Part shown: piece by piece, positions 48,961 through 60,064 of the stretch
Numbering within the stretch: the first letter of the stretch is position 1
Layout of the letters: every line of letters starts with the position of its first letter
From: Anastatus disparis
Taxonomy: Eukaryota; Arthropoda; Insecta; Hymenoptera; Eupelmidae
NCBI GenBank assembly: GCA_017163975.1
Contig: JAFFSR010000016.1
Span: forward strand, 749,501-813,500
Length of the DNA stretch: 64,000 nucleotides
Direction: 5' to 3'
Translations under genes and position numbers: made by a program
The notes under the pieces: model-generated
What the model saw: the letters and a program-made list of their open reading frames with translations, nothing else
The model's database searches: none
What the model was told of the DNA's origin: nothing

Positions 48961-50203
48961 TGTCACGGTATTCTACCGTGTTCAAATCTTGCGCGCTTAG
49001 GTAAAATCAAATGACACGCGCTCAGTCAGATACCTCGTATAAGTTACGTCAAGAAGCACGTAACTCGATGAGCAGCGCGCGCGCGAGGAGCAAGAAAGCC
49101 ACGAGGCAAGACAGAACATTTCCGGTGGTTCATCGGCGCACACGTGGCTCATATATTCCTGACCTGCAAGGGAGACTTGATTCAACGGCCTACAAGCGCG
49201 CAATTTAATCTAATTTCTCGACTTTATTCGAATTTCACTCGATTAATTCGCTGGTGTAGTGCCGTTCGTAATTTTGTGTGAGAAAAAGGAAAAGGAGATC
49301 TCCGATCGAAAGTCGCACGTGCATCTTATCCAGGCTGCGTTCAACCTGTCTTGGCTGTCCACGAGGAGTCGCAGCGACCTGGAAATTGTTTCTCTCGTTG
49401 GGCTGGATACACAAGCCGCAGCGTTCAGGCGAGATATATATCGTCTCTGTTAGTCAACGTCGGTCGTCTTTTGCTACACGAGATAAGAGGCCTCTTCGCG
49501 ATATTGTAAGTTATTATTAAGATTTTGTTAACCAGAAGTTTCTTACTTCGAAGAAACTTCTGGCGTTGTAACAACTATCGTGCGTTCGAGCGTACGTTGT
49601 ATCTTAGCTCGCGTCGCGTCCCTCCCTATTGCTATCTCTTTCTAGGGAATATTTCTTCGTTTGATTTAAACACTTTAGTATTGCTTAACTTTATATATTA
49701 ATTCATTCGCGTTCATATATTATTTTTGTATTTTTGCTTCATTGTTTTTAATAAATATATTTTAGTCATAAAATTCTATTTTGTCTGCTATAAGTGCACG
49801 CTATAAAAAAGCCTATCCTGTTGCTTACCCCGACGCCTCCGCGGTCCTTATTTATTTTATCACAAAATATACATATATTTCCTACGTAAATATATATAAT
49901 AAATTTAACTGGGAAAGTTAAATTCCATATAAATAAGGAGAACTGTGCTAGCGGCATCGCGTCTCTCGATCAGGTAAGAGAGAGAAAGAGAGACGCGCAG
50001 CAACGAGCTGACGGAAAAATACCCCGTCGCACATCAATCTAACATACTAACTAGCTTTACCGGAGTCTGTTGCTAGTTTGTCATAGTTAATATAAATTCT
50101 AGCAGCTCCGTGTTTTAATAAAACTATTTAGTCTTTATAAAAAGTAAATTAGAATTAATAAAAATCTAATTTCTTTTGTAACGCGTAGTAAATTACCGTT
50201 ACA
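48961..50203 (+). mobile_element. Gypsy-2 3' LTR
   Basis: 1243 bases, pair of 40150-41398. The identical short frames that read through both LTRs on either strand coincide with no known protein and are treated as chance. Confidence 0.93.
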
Positions 50204-50207
50204 ATTT

Positions 50208-50685
50208 TAAGAAATGAAAAAAAATCATATGGTAACTAAAATAATGAATATTGATTAAAATAATCAATAATTTATTAATTAAATAATCTGTTGGGAAATG
50301 AGTTTTTACCATATGCTTCCTTTATACTTCTTGTTTTTTAGTAAAGCAATATAATACAATATAAATAAACAATATAATATAATGAAACAATGTTATATAA
50401 TGTAAATAAACAATACAATGTAATATAATAAAACAATATAATTTAACGATATATACTTTCTTTCTACTTATAAACTCGTTAATCTGTAAAAGAAAGATTG
50501 TTGATATTTGTTTTTATGAAAATGATTTATATTTATAATGTCTACAATTGAATATTTAAATATATATGTATTAGTTTTGTATTATTGTCCTAATTACTAT
50601 GTTAGTAATTTATATCTCAAAATGAGTTTATTTTAATTTTAGTGTTACTTTGAATATATCTTGCCAGAATCATACTATATTATAT
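50208..50685 (-). mobile_element. Helitron-derived segment, part 2
   Basis: Continuation of 39505-40149, collinear with 17510-18352 apart from the MITE there. It ends in CTTGCCAGAATCATA, the same word that ends the copy at 18352. Confidence 0.7.
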
Positions 50686-50799
50686 TAAAGTGAAACCACT
50701 TTTTCCGGTTCTTCGGTTCTCCAATTCGCCGCATTTGTTAAATGAGTCTAATCTTTTAGTAAGAAGAGTAGCAATTTTTTATTGGGCCATATATAATTA

Positions 50800-51022
50800 G
50801 TTCTCATTAGTCATACGCATCTTTCAGGGCCATATTTTTTTGAGTCTTATATTTTTTTGGGCCCAATATTTTCAAGTCTTTATTTTTTTGGGCTTTATAT
50901 TTTTTTGGGCCTTATATCTTCTTGCGTGCTATATTTTTTTTGGCCTAATATTTTTTTTTTATTTATATTTTATTGGGTTCTATAATTTTTTTGTGTCCTA
51001 TATTTTATTTAGCTCTCTTTTT
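50800..51022 (+). repeat. Degenerate short tandem repeat
   Basis: About ten imperfect units of TTTTTTTGGGCCTTATAT type, 18-26 bases each. T-rich reading frames through it encode Phe/Leu/Tyr runs and are not genes. Confidence 0.6.
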
Positions 51023-51029
51023 TCCTGAG

Positions 51030-51297
51030 GTAGATCTAGATATTAGCAAACATTTTGTAATAGCGCAGGCGACAGAAAAAGAAGTCAGCTCTCTCTCTCT
51101 CTGCGTTAGGCGCTCGCTCGATTCACATCGCTCCGACCATACAGCTCTCTGAACAGTTAAGACACTCGCGATATTTATATTTGTGCATTTGAGTATCTGT
51201 AGTTTATTGTACTAATCTCTTTTAGTGATAATTGTGTACTCGCGTAAATGTCGCAGTCACCCCAATAAATAAGTGAAAATATAGCTTGGGACTTACC
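51030..51297 (+). mobile_element. LTR fragment of the fourth Gypsy element, second copy
   Basis: Same orientation as 38480-39117 and without its MITE. The two may be the LTRs of one element whose interior was replaced by the Helitron piece and Gypsy-2, or independent fragments. Confidence 0.5.
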
Positions 51298-51394
51298 TAT
51301 CCTCCATCAGCGTGTCTTCTATTTTCCTTCCCACCTTAACTCACCTGTAAAGATTGAAAAAGACTTTACACAAATACATAGCATATAGATATAT

Positions 51395-54300
51395 TTGAAT
51401 TTATATTTCATGTATTAAACTTTTACATATATTAAAGCATGCAAACTAATTTCTTTACGAAATATATCAATTTATTTTAATTAATTGAATTAAAATGTTT
51501 AATTGCATTTATAAATATTCAAATATCAATTCAGAGAAAAAATTTAAATAGGTAAACTTTTTGATCAATAAAATTTTAATAAAAATAAAGTTTTACCTTA
51601 CTTAAGCTGCTTTAACTTGTTGATATAGGGTGTTTAAATGAACAAATAATTTTTAAATTAAATAATAAATTTTTAGTTCATTAATTTATTGTATCAAATT
51701 GTAACAATCGTATTTAATTTAATTGCTCACGCACTGATTTAAAAAAACTATTCTTTATACAAATGTTGTCAATTGATTTTTTGAGAGAATGAAGGTCAGA
51801 GAGATTGTGTATGGAGTACGAGTGCAAGTATGAGTGTACAAGTGCCATGTGATGAGTGCAGAGAGTGTCTCGTCCCTTTTTGATACCTTTTTTGACTTGT
51901 AAATCATTTTTAATAACATTCAATGCAAGATTTTCACCTATATTTTTTTCGTATTTGGGATAGCATAACTTATTTTTATATTTTTCATATAAATCTCGTG
52001 CATTTATGGGATTATGAAAAACGCAAATAAAAGTAAATAATTCATAAAGAATATAAAGGAGTTCTGTTAAAGATGCTTCTTCTAAAAATCTATCCCATTC
52101 TTCATCTTTAATTATTAATTGTTTTGCCTTAGCTGCCTCATAAAACGAATTGTACATCACATCATCAACAGTACGCAAAGCTTCAAAAGATGTGGCTCCT
52201 TTAACTTGTAATAGTAATAACTTAATGGAATAACGTTCTCTATCCTTCGGACTTACTAAGTACATTCTACTAAGTATTGGTTTTCTTTTTTTTTCTTATT
52301 CCACTTTTTCAGTTTTTCATCAAATGTATGAAAATTTCGTATTTCCGAATACAAGTAATTCCGTGCTTCAAAATCTTCTCTATTCAATTTGATACATGCT
52401 GTTAATGTTGTTTCCACATTTTTTTGCATGATCATTTCTTCTTCATCTTCATTAAAAAATACGTTTTGTTGATTTTCTTCATAAACGCTTAGAAGTTTTA
52501 TAGTATGTGAAATAACATGTAAAGGATATTCTCATAATCTGTGCATTGCTTCAGGTGGACATAAATATCGTGTATTAATGTATTGTTGGGTTTTGTCATA
52601 TTCATATTCGACATTTTCGCCATTGTCATTTCGAAAAGTGTCTTTATTTTCTGATTAAAAATCCACATTTACTTTATGTATTTTAATGTATGCACAATCA
52701 TGACCCTTATAACAGTATTTGAATAAATATTTAATGCATTGTACAGTGAAACAAACTTCTACGTTTATGTGTGCATTAAATTTCAATAATAAGTAAAGAT
52801 TATAAGGAACAACAAATCCACTATCTGCAATTCTTTCTGTAAATTTATTTTTCAGAATTATTTTGACGCCATCATTTTTACGTTTGTATAGTGAATATCC
52901 ATTGGATTTGAATGTTGTTGTATAATAAAATTTTTTTGAAAAATTTTCAGTACATTGTTCGTTTTTTTATCCATACACGGACAGTTTATATTTTGCATAC
53001 CACAGGAACCGCGTATCATAAATTGTTTAACAATACTATATAATTTCGGATAAATATCTTTATTTGAGATTTTCCCACTTATTATTTTATCAACTGTTTC
53101 GGAAATATCAAATTCATCATTTTTACCTAAGAATAACAACATGTGCATATATGTTACGGTAATCCTCGTTTTTGAAATTTAATTACATAACTATATGCAA
53201 TATATTTTCCTGATATTTCCTTTTTTATTACTAAATTTTTTAATTTTTCTACTTTTTGATAAAATACTTTTGTTATAATATCTGGTCTATCTATTGCATT
53301 TTCATAAATTTCCAAGTTGTCAGTTATTTCTTTCCAATGTGGGTTTCAGGTCATAGTTACAAAAAGGTCAGGTTCACCACGATAATTTACAAGTGTCATT
53401 GAGTCAATGTAATTTTGTTTCAAAAATCGTGACTCCCTGTAAAGTTTGACGGTGATATTACCATTTTTCCAATTTACTTTTCATATTTGGCATTTATCCA
53501 AAACCACCATTAGAATGAATAAGCGGATATGTCACAGGATCTGTATGTTTGCTGATTGTTGATATACTAATTGGTTTATCATACTTACTAGGAGAGTGTC
53601 ACACCTCCGGATCACGGATTTTGCTCAAACTTCGGGATAAGTTTTCAGATGATAAAATATGAAAATGCTAAAGTTATAGTCATAAATACTCAATATTTCC
53701 CTAGTTACAGGCAATTAAAGAAAATCACTAAAAAAGTTACTAGATTTTTAAACGCATATAGTTCTTTAGCATTGATAGCTACAAGCTTAAAACTTACCTT
53801 AAAACAATCCTTATTACGCTCTAACTTTGGGAAAAAATAATATTTTGAGATGCTGTAACTACTGTTTCGAAAGGATTTGAGCTCAGCTTCAATTTAAAAA
53901 AAGTTTTAAGCTTGTAGTTATCAATGTTAAAGAACTATATGCATTTAAACATCTAGTAACTTTTTTAGTGATTTTCTTTAATTGCCTGTAACTAGGAAAA
54001 TATTAAGTATTTATGACTATAACTTTAGCTTTTTCCATATTTTATCATCTGAAAACTTATCCCGAAGTTTGAGCAAAATCCGTGATCCGGAGGTGTGACA
54101 CTCTCCTAGTTAGAGTAAATGACAATATCACGTTCAATAGGAGGAAGATCGTCTTTTAGGTAGAGTATATCTATTTTTATCCAAATTATTATTGCGGACA
54201 ATAGACATAGTAACAGTTCTTGGAGGACAATAGATTTTTGCACATCGTTGTAGTTCTTTTTCTTCTACTTTATGCATCATTTTATAGGCTTTAGCATAAT

Positions 54301-54745
54301 CGTTAATATCTCTTATCATGATATCTAATTGTTTTAATAATGTTAAATTTATAATTAACTTATTCCGTTTGATCGTTGCCATTTCATTATCTGAAATATA
54401 TAATTGTTCATATTTACGTGCTTCATCTTTATTAGGATGTAACGCATATACATTATGATAAAGTTGTCCACATATTCTAATAACTTATGGTCCTTTATCC
54501 GGCAATGTATCAAAATTAGCACCAAAATTTGCGAATGCTAAAGCATCATTGTACAACCTAACATTTCGTCGAAAATCAATAATTTCTTCCGTTAATTCAG
54601 CTACTAAAAACTTTAATTGTTCTTGGTAAGGTGGATTTCCTAACAATTTTACTTTGCCTTTATGACAGCATTTGGAGAAATCGTTACTTTTAGTATATTT
54701 AAAAGCAAAATGTTTCGCGTCACAATAAACACATGTATTTGTCAT
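51395..54745 (-). pseudogene. Decayed Helitron Rep protein gene, helicase missing
   Basis: Reading down the minus strand: the Helitron N-terminal domain (54745-54485: CVYCDAKHF ... CCHKGKV ... YNDALAFANFGA); a second piece (54382-54134); a foldback insertion; then the Rep domain with VTMT-stop-NPHW near 53350; a KRGLP...HMHMLLF segment (the HUH-type histidines, frame broken near 53150); GSCGMQN...CPCM; and KYLFKYCYKGHD (near 52705), which carries the catalytic tyrosines. The last open piece (52265-51714) has MYLVSPKDRERYSIKLLL and SFEALRTVDD, the link to the helicase in this family. No Walker A motif follows. Instead comes a tail, shared with two deletion derivatives in this window, ending SVREQLN. 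Many stops and frameshifts. Confidence 0.8.
53591..54106. mobile_element. TA-flanked foldback element inside the Helitron
   Basis: 516-base hairpin: GGAGAGTGTCACACCTCCGG and its complement at the ends, arms of about 240 bases, TA at 53589-53590 and 54107-54108. It splits the Rep frame between IERDIVIYSN and SKYDKPISIS. A diverged relative lies at 173-385. Confidence 0.88.
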
Positions 54746-55192
54746 GGAACCAATGTTATTTTCAGATATGAAATTGTCATCGAAATATATATTTGCTATA
54801 CAACTAATCAGTCTCGAATTAATTTTTTTAGTTAATATTTTCTCATTTGATTTCTTTAAATTTTTTCTACTTTGTCCTTTATTGTTTTATCAATAACTTT
54901 GTTCAATACAATATTATGATTGTCATTATAATTATTATTATTGTCGTCAATTTTTAATCGTTTACACTTAATAAATAATGTCTTTAATTAATAAGAATCA
55001 TATTTATGTTTCGGCTTTTTTTATCTATTGGTTTATTTATTGTAGTATCATTATTAACATGTTTACTGTCATCAATTTCTATTTGTTTACACCTTGCACG
55101 TGATTCTTTTAATTGGTAACAATCATTTTTCACTTGTGTTTTTTGAGTAATGTCGGCATTTTCCAATTTTTGATTTTTAATTTATACCATCC
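54746..55192. other. Upstream region of the Helitron gene
   Basis: AT-rich. Minus-strand short frames (for example 55166-54984) are Lys- and Asn-rich and may be a degraded N-terminal extension of the Helitron protein. Nothing firm. Confidence 0.35.
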
Positions 55193-55999
55193 CTGGTAGA
55201 AAATAGACCATTCAAAAATGGCCATTAGTCATTTATTAGTCATTTTTTTATGACTAATTTTTTAACCACAAAATGATCAAAATCTGTCCAAATTGCTAAT
55301 ATATATAGATATATACTTTATGCAAATAAATTTATAGATATATTTCTTTTCTTCAACAAAGAGATTTTCTTTACAAAAATTAACTTGCTAATACGGTAAA
55401 GTTAAAACGGATCACAAAAAGCCTAAAAATTATGTTACAGCATAATAAAAATGACAGAGACTTTAAATAAATATTTTAGAGATTTAAGGTTAGTCCTCAG
55501 GCTGCCATGACTCTGTTTTAACCTTACCTTGCAAGTACGCTAAAAGAGAGTAAGAGAGAAAGAGAAAATGAGAAAGAGAGAAAAAGCGTTAGAGTTTCAA
55601 AAACTTGAGAGAACTGCAAAACAGACACAAATTAATAAAGTAGCTCATTTTTTGAAAAGTACGGAGTTTTCAAATAAGAAAAGAAAATTTAAAAAAAAGG
55701 AAGAAAATAGACTAATGTATCATCAAGTCAATAAGTTTAACAAGTCTATTGGAGAAGAGTAGGAAAGTGCAAAATTTGAGGTTATTAAAAACAGTGTAAA
55801 CAATGGTTGCAGTGAAAATGAATTAACTGTTGAAGAAAGCTGTGATATAGTTCTCAAGACTGATTCAGAAAAAATTTGTCAACCACACTAACTGATGTAA
55901 TGTTGTGAATGGGATACATAAATTTAATTTTTTCATCAAACTCGTTTCTTATTAAAAATAATTGATACAAGTTATATTGTAGTTACAAATTTTATTTTG
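55193..55999 (+). repeat. Inverted partner of 36411-37226, right member
   Basis: Starts CCCTGGTAGAAAATAGACC. It contains a basic 64-codon frame (55568-55762, MRKREKALEF ... SIGEE). The left member encodes the same text and ends at the same place with a different stop codon (TAA there, TAG here). No known domain; probably part of a transposon. Confidence 0.75.
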
Positions 56000-56106
56000 T
56001 TTGTGATTGTACTGTTTCGAATAGTATGCTCAATTCTGATTTGTTTGGAAATAATCTGTTTATACAAATCTTATGCTCATCTTGTAGATATTTGAGATTT
56101 AAACTG

Positions 56107-56107
<1 letters not shown>

Positions 56108-56157
<50 letters not shown>
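56108..56157. repeat. (TA)n microsatellite
   Basis: TA run of about 50 bases. The Ile-Tyr frame through it is not a gene. Confidence 0.9.
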
Positions 56158-56159
<2 letters not shown>

Positions 56160-56161
<2 letters not shown>

Positions 56162-56669
56162 AATTACCTTATTACTATAATACACACAAATCCGGTGACC
56201 CTATTCTAAATTTCCGGAAAATAATAGCTGTATAAATTTTCCATCAATCGGTACTGATATAACATATTGTGGTCTTTGAATTAGTAAAGTTAGTTGCATG
56301 TTGAATGAGGTGTACCGTTTTGAAATATTATTATATTTTAATATATGAATATCAGTTAACATGAATCAATTTCATTATACAATCCCTGTCCTTTTACAAT
56401 CAATTTATCTTTCTCAGTCAAAACCATTATTGAAAATTAAAATTTTTTTAAGAATTTCAATTCATTTTAATGAACTTTTTTCAAAGAGATCCACAAAAGA
56501 ATCGCTTTTATATTAACTAATTTAATTTACGGCCTTTTTACTTTAAAAGCTAAAAAATAAAAGAAATTATGAAAAATGCTATGAATTAATTGTTATATGA
56601 AAATTAAATAATAATAAAAATTGTAAAAAAAATATAACGATAAAAAAAGGTTATATTCGGCAATTATAC

Positions 56670-56675
<6 letters not shown>
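56160..56675. other. Non-coding AT-rich stretch
   Basis: No ORF, repeat or RNA gene seen. Confidence 0.4.

Positions 56676-56707
<32 letters not shown>
56676..56707. repeat. (TA)n microsatellite
   Basis: TA run directly abutting the left end of the hairpin element at 56708. Confidence 0.85.
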
Positions 56708-56709
<2 letters not shown>

Positions 56710-57737
56710 GACATTTCTCACCAACTGGAAGAGCAAAACAATAAAAATCGCTGAAACGCTAGGAATATATTCTATTTCTTACCCAAAATGTGTAAAAAAA
56801 TTTTCAGGGATTTAGATTGGAAGGATCAAGAGCCATAGATCCTTGAAATTTGAAAATTTTTCAAAATTTTTGGAAAAGTACCAATTTTATGATTTTTTTT
56901 CCAGAAAATCCTTATGTTTTAGAGAGAAATTTATAAGAATACTCCTTGTTGTAAATGAAGAGGAGAGTGAGCATGATTTTTTAAAGATCTAAATTTTGAT
57001 GTTTTCTATTGGTTCTTACATGTATTACATGGTAATTGAAATTACTCATTGTTTGCCACTTCAGAAATTGCTTTTCAAGGGCTTATTTTCTTTTATTTTT
57101 TACTAACTCCAAAATGAATTTTTGATAGTGTAAGAAAGAGCCACCAATAAGGAGTTATGACAGTTTGGAATATATATTTTCATGTATGATTTATTTTTCA
57201 TATTGAATATAAATGTATATTTTCATGTATGATTCATTTTTAAATTGGAAATAAATTATACATGAAAATATATATTTTGAACTGTCATAACTCCTTGTTG
57301 ATGTCTCTGACTTACATGATCAAAAATTCATTTCAAAGTTTATTTAAAATAGAAAAAAATAAGCCTGCAACAAGAAATTTCTGAAGTGACGAACAATGAG
57401 TAATTTCAATTACCGTGTAATACATATAAGAACCAATAGAAAACTTCAAAATTCAGATCTGTGAAGAATCATGCTAACTCTGCTCTTCATTTACAACAGG
57501 AAGTATTTTTATGAATTTCTCTCTAAAACATCAGGATTTTCAGGAAAAAAAATTATTAGGTTGGGACTTTTCCAAAAATTTTTAAAAATTTTCAAATTTC
57601 AAGGATCTATAGCTCTTGATCCTTCTAATCTAAATCCTTGAAAATTTTTTTACATATTTTGGGTAACAAAAAGCATATATTCTTAGAGTTTCAGAGATCT
57701 TTATTTTTCTGTTCTTCCGGTTGGTGTGAAATGTCCC
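56708..57737. mobile_element. Foldback element of about 1.03 kb
   Basis: The two halves are inverted copies almost end to end: GGGACATTTCTCACCAAC at the left and the near-complement GTTGGTGTGAAATGTCCC type at the right. Inner landmarks such as CATAACTCCTT and its complement lie near 57285 and 57150. The loop is near 57215. No coding capacity. The target site is obscured by the TA tract. Confidence 0.85.
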
Positions 57738-58165
57738 TTATTAGGATGATTAATGAGCAAGCTCAACCACGAGAGGGCAGCATTACGAGCAATATCTGTC
57801 ATGGTGGCGTATATACATAGATATATTATTATCATTCAGAATATATCTATGTATATGTTTAGTTGTCAATGTTTTGATTACAGAACATAGCTTTAATTAT
57901 AACCTTACGACTTGGTGACTACAAAAACTTTTTTTTTAAATAAAAGATAACATATGAAGTGTAGTATACTAAATTGTGAAAATAGTGTAAAATTTAAATT
58001 TCCAAAAAATTAATAAAGAATTTTTTTTAATCATCTAAACTAATCTGAAGCTTAATGATTGATGCAAAGACCATCGTTAGTTTTCGGAATAAACGGTAAC
58101 CTTATTATTGCCTTAAACAAATTTTTTCGCACAGTAACATTTTTTGGGAATTTAATTTTTATATA
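57738..58165. other. Short unique spacer
   Basis: Contains a small palindrome around 57812-57860 (ACATAGATATATT and its complement). Otherwise nothing recognised. Confidence 0.4.
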
Positions 58166-58665
58166 CTACGGGAAATATCTATTTTATGTTAAATATAGTC
58201 AGGCAATATAAATTAATTGAAAGCACGTTTTAATAGAAAACAAACTAATTTATTATAAGACAAAAATATAAATGTAATGAAGATAGAGTATGAATTAATC
58301 GAGAATGAAATAATATAATATATGAAATGTAATGTACGCGTCTAATGAGAGAGTGAGCAAAGGGAGGGCGCGTCGCGAACTAAATAGTACTCGCTTATGA
58401 CGCTGATCGGTTATATCACCGATGATACAATATGCCCGAACAAGTATCTCCTGAGGAAGAGACACTTGGATATCGCACAGTATAATTATACTTACAATAG
58501 CCGGAAACTCTCTGAAGCGCCTCGCGGCCGCCGAGCTTCTCTCTAGCGTGCCGGTCGTCAAGATACGCACTTCTTTACTCGTCTTAGACGAGATATATGA
58601 CCGAGCGTCTATTCTATTTTGATACCTAAGCGCGCAAGATTCAAATACGATAGGATACCGTTACA
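58166..58665 (-). mobile_element. Gypsy-3 3' LTR, truncated
   Basis: On the minus strand it starts TGTAACGGTATCC at 58665, adjoining the purine tract. It matches 63796-64000 and further the start of the Gypsy-2 LTR, but similarity ends at 58166. The downstream R/U5 third, present at 63421-63795 in the other LTR, is missing. Confidence 0.75.
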
Positions 58666-58754
58666 CCCCTCCGCCAGACGCAGCATAACCTGGTTTGGCT
58701 GCTCTGCCTATCGCGCGGTAGGTATGCTATTATTGACTTAAGCAATGTTAACAC

Positions 58755-60064
58755 TTACGATCTTCTACCAAAAAATAATTTTCGTTGAACACGCGTTTTT
58801 CCCGGTGAACAAACTACTATATTTTCAATACGTCTTGCGTTGGTAGAACCTTTAGGTCTACTACGTTTACGCCTGATCGGTTCGGACTCAGCTCTACGCA
58901 TATGCTCTACAGTTCGCGTTACGACGACAACTCTTTTACGCGGATGACCTCGCTTCCTATTCGGTTTCTCGATATGGGGAGAATCACCGCTCGCAGGCGG
59001 TCGCACGCAATCTGAGCCCGATCCTCCGTTGGCACACGGAGTCGCATAGATCGCAATAGACGGGTCGCTCATCGTCTCATTCGCACGCATTGATTCCAAC
59101 GGTGGTTGAGGTTGCAGATCATTTTCTTGCCTTGCGATGTATGTTTTTACTTGCTTTCCATGAATCGTACTATACGGATTACCATCCTTGTCTAACAACC
59201 TATGTGTATTTAATTCCGATTCAGCTGTATATATGTGCCAACGAAGTTTGGTGCAAGCTTACTTGCTATGTCTTAAACAGCTGGAGAGAGTATTTCATTT
59301 CTCTTGCCTATTAAATAATCTATATTATGAGTTGCTTTTGCTCTGCCTGGAACCAAACTTTTTACACAAGCCTGATCAGTTGCTGAAATATCAGCTAAAC
59401 CAACTGTTTCTAATTTTCCAATGTACAGTTGTTTAAGAGCAGCCACTTCTAGATTTACCTTTACGTTAGTACCTTTAAAAGAAAGCTTATTTTCACAAGG
59501 ATCGAAAATAGCTCTAAATGCCCTTACGAAGTTGCCTCCTAGATAGCATTCTTCATTTAAGCTAGGCATGATCGCACAGCGAATCGTTTTGGTGATTCCG
59601 CCTACAGTGAAAGGAAAGTCAACATAACCTACTAGTAAGCATGATTTACCATCTGCTACTTTCACCAATCTGTCTGTAGCAGGTATTAAAGGTACATTAC
59701 AGGCTACTGCTAGCTGTAACCCTAGCAAGTTCATGACCGTGCATGATGCACCTGGGTCATACAGAGCCCTTATTCGGTAATCTTTGATCACTACTGGGAG
59801 CCACCATCGAGCTTCATCATCGATTACTGGCTGATTTAGCTCTACTTGTTCACTTATCTCAACTTGACAAGTGTGAGACTCAACTTGTATTTCTACTGAG
59901 TCTACAGGTAAATTTTTAGCTAACACCTTTCTAGTAGAAGGTTCTGAGGTCTCATCAGCCTCACTGGGAACGGTAGGTACCTCGTCTACTCGTTCCCTGG
60001 TCCTTTTCCCGCACACAGTGGGCAGGACCAGATAGTATATCCAGGTAATCAACACTGATAACAT
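58755..60064 (-). pseudogene. pol: Gypsy-3 pol remnant with internal deletion
   Basis: The frame starts after the conserved frameshift heptamer with KRTRERVDEV and contains the protease ALYDPGASCTVM. Near 59345 it jumps from the segment before RT (QACVKSLV) to the end of integrase (YLIGKRNEILSPAV). RT, RNase H and the integrase core, about 2.4 kb in Gypsy-2, are therefore gone. After a stop the C-terminal tail (59198-58755) retains the two AT-hook positions, but with the core residues changed (GHPRK and SRPKG). Confidence 0.85.

Noticed and set aside
50840..51028. 62-codon Phe/Leu-rich frame as a membrane protein
   Set aside because: It is the translation of a T-rich degenerate tandem repeat.
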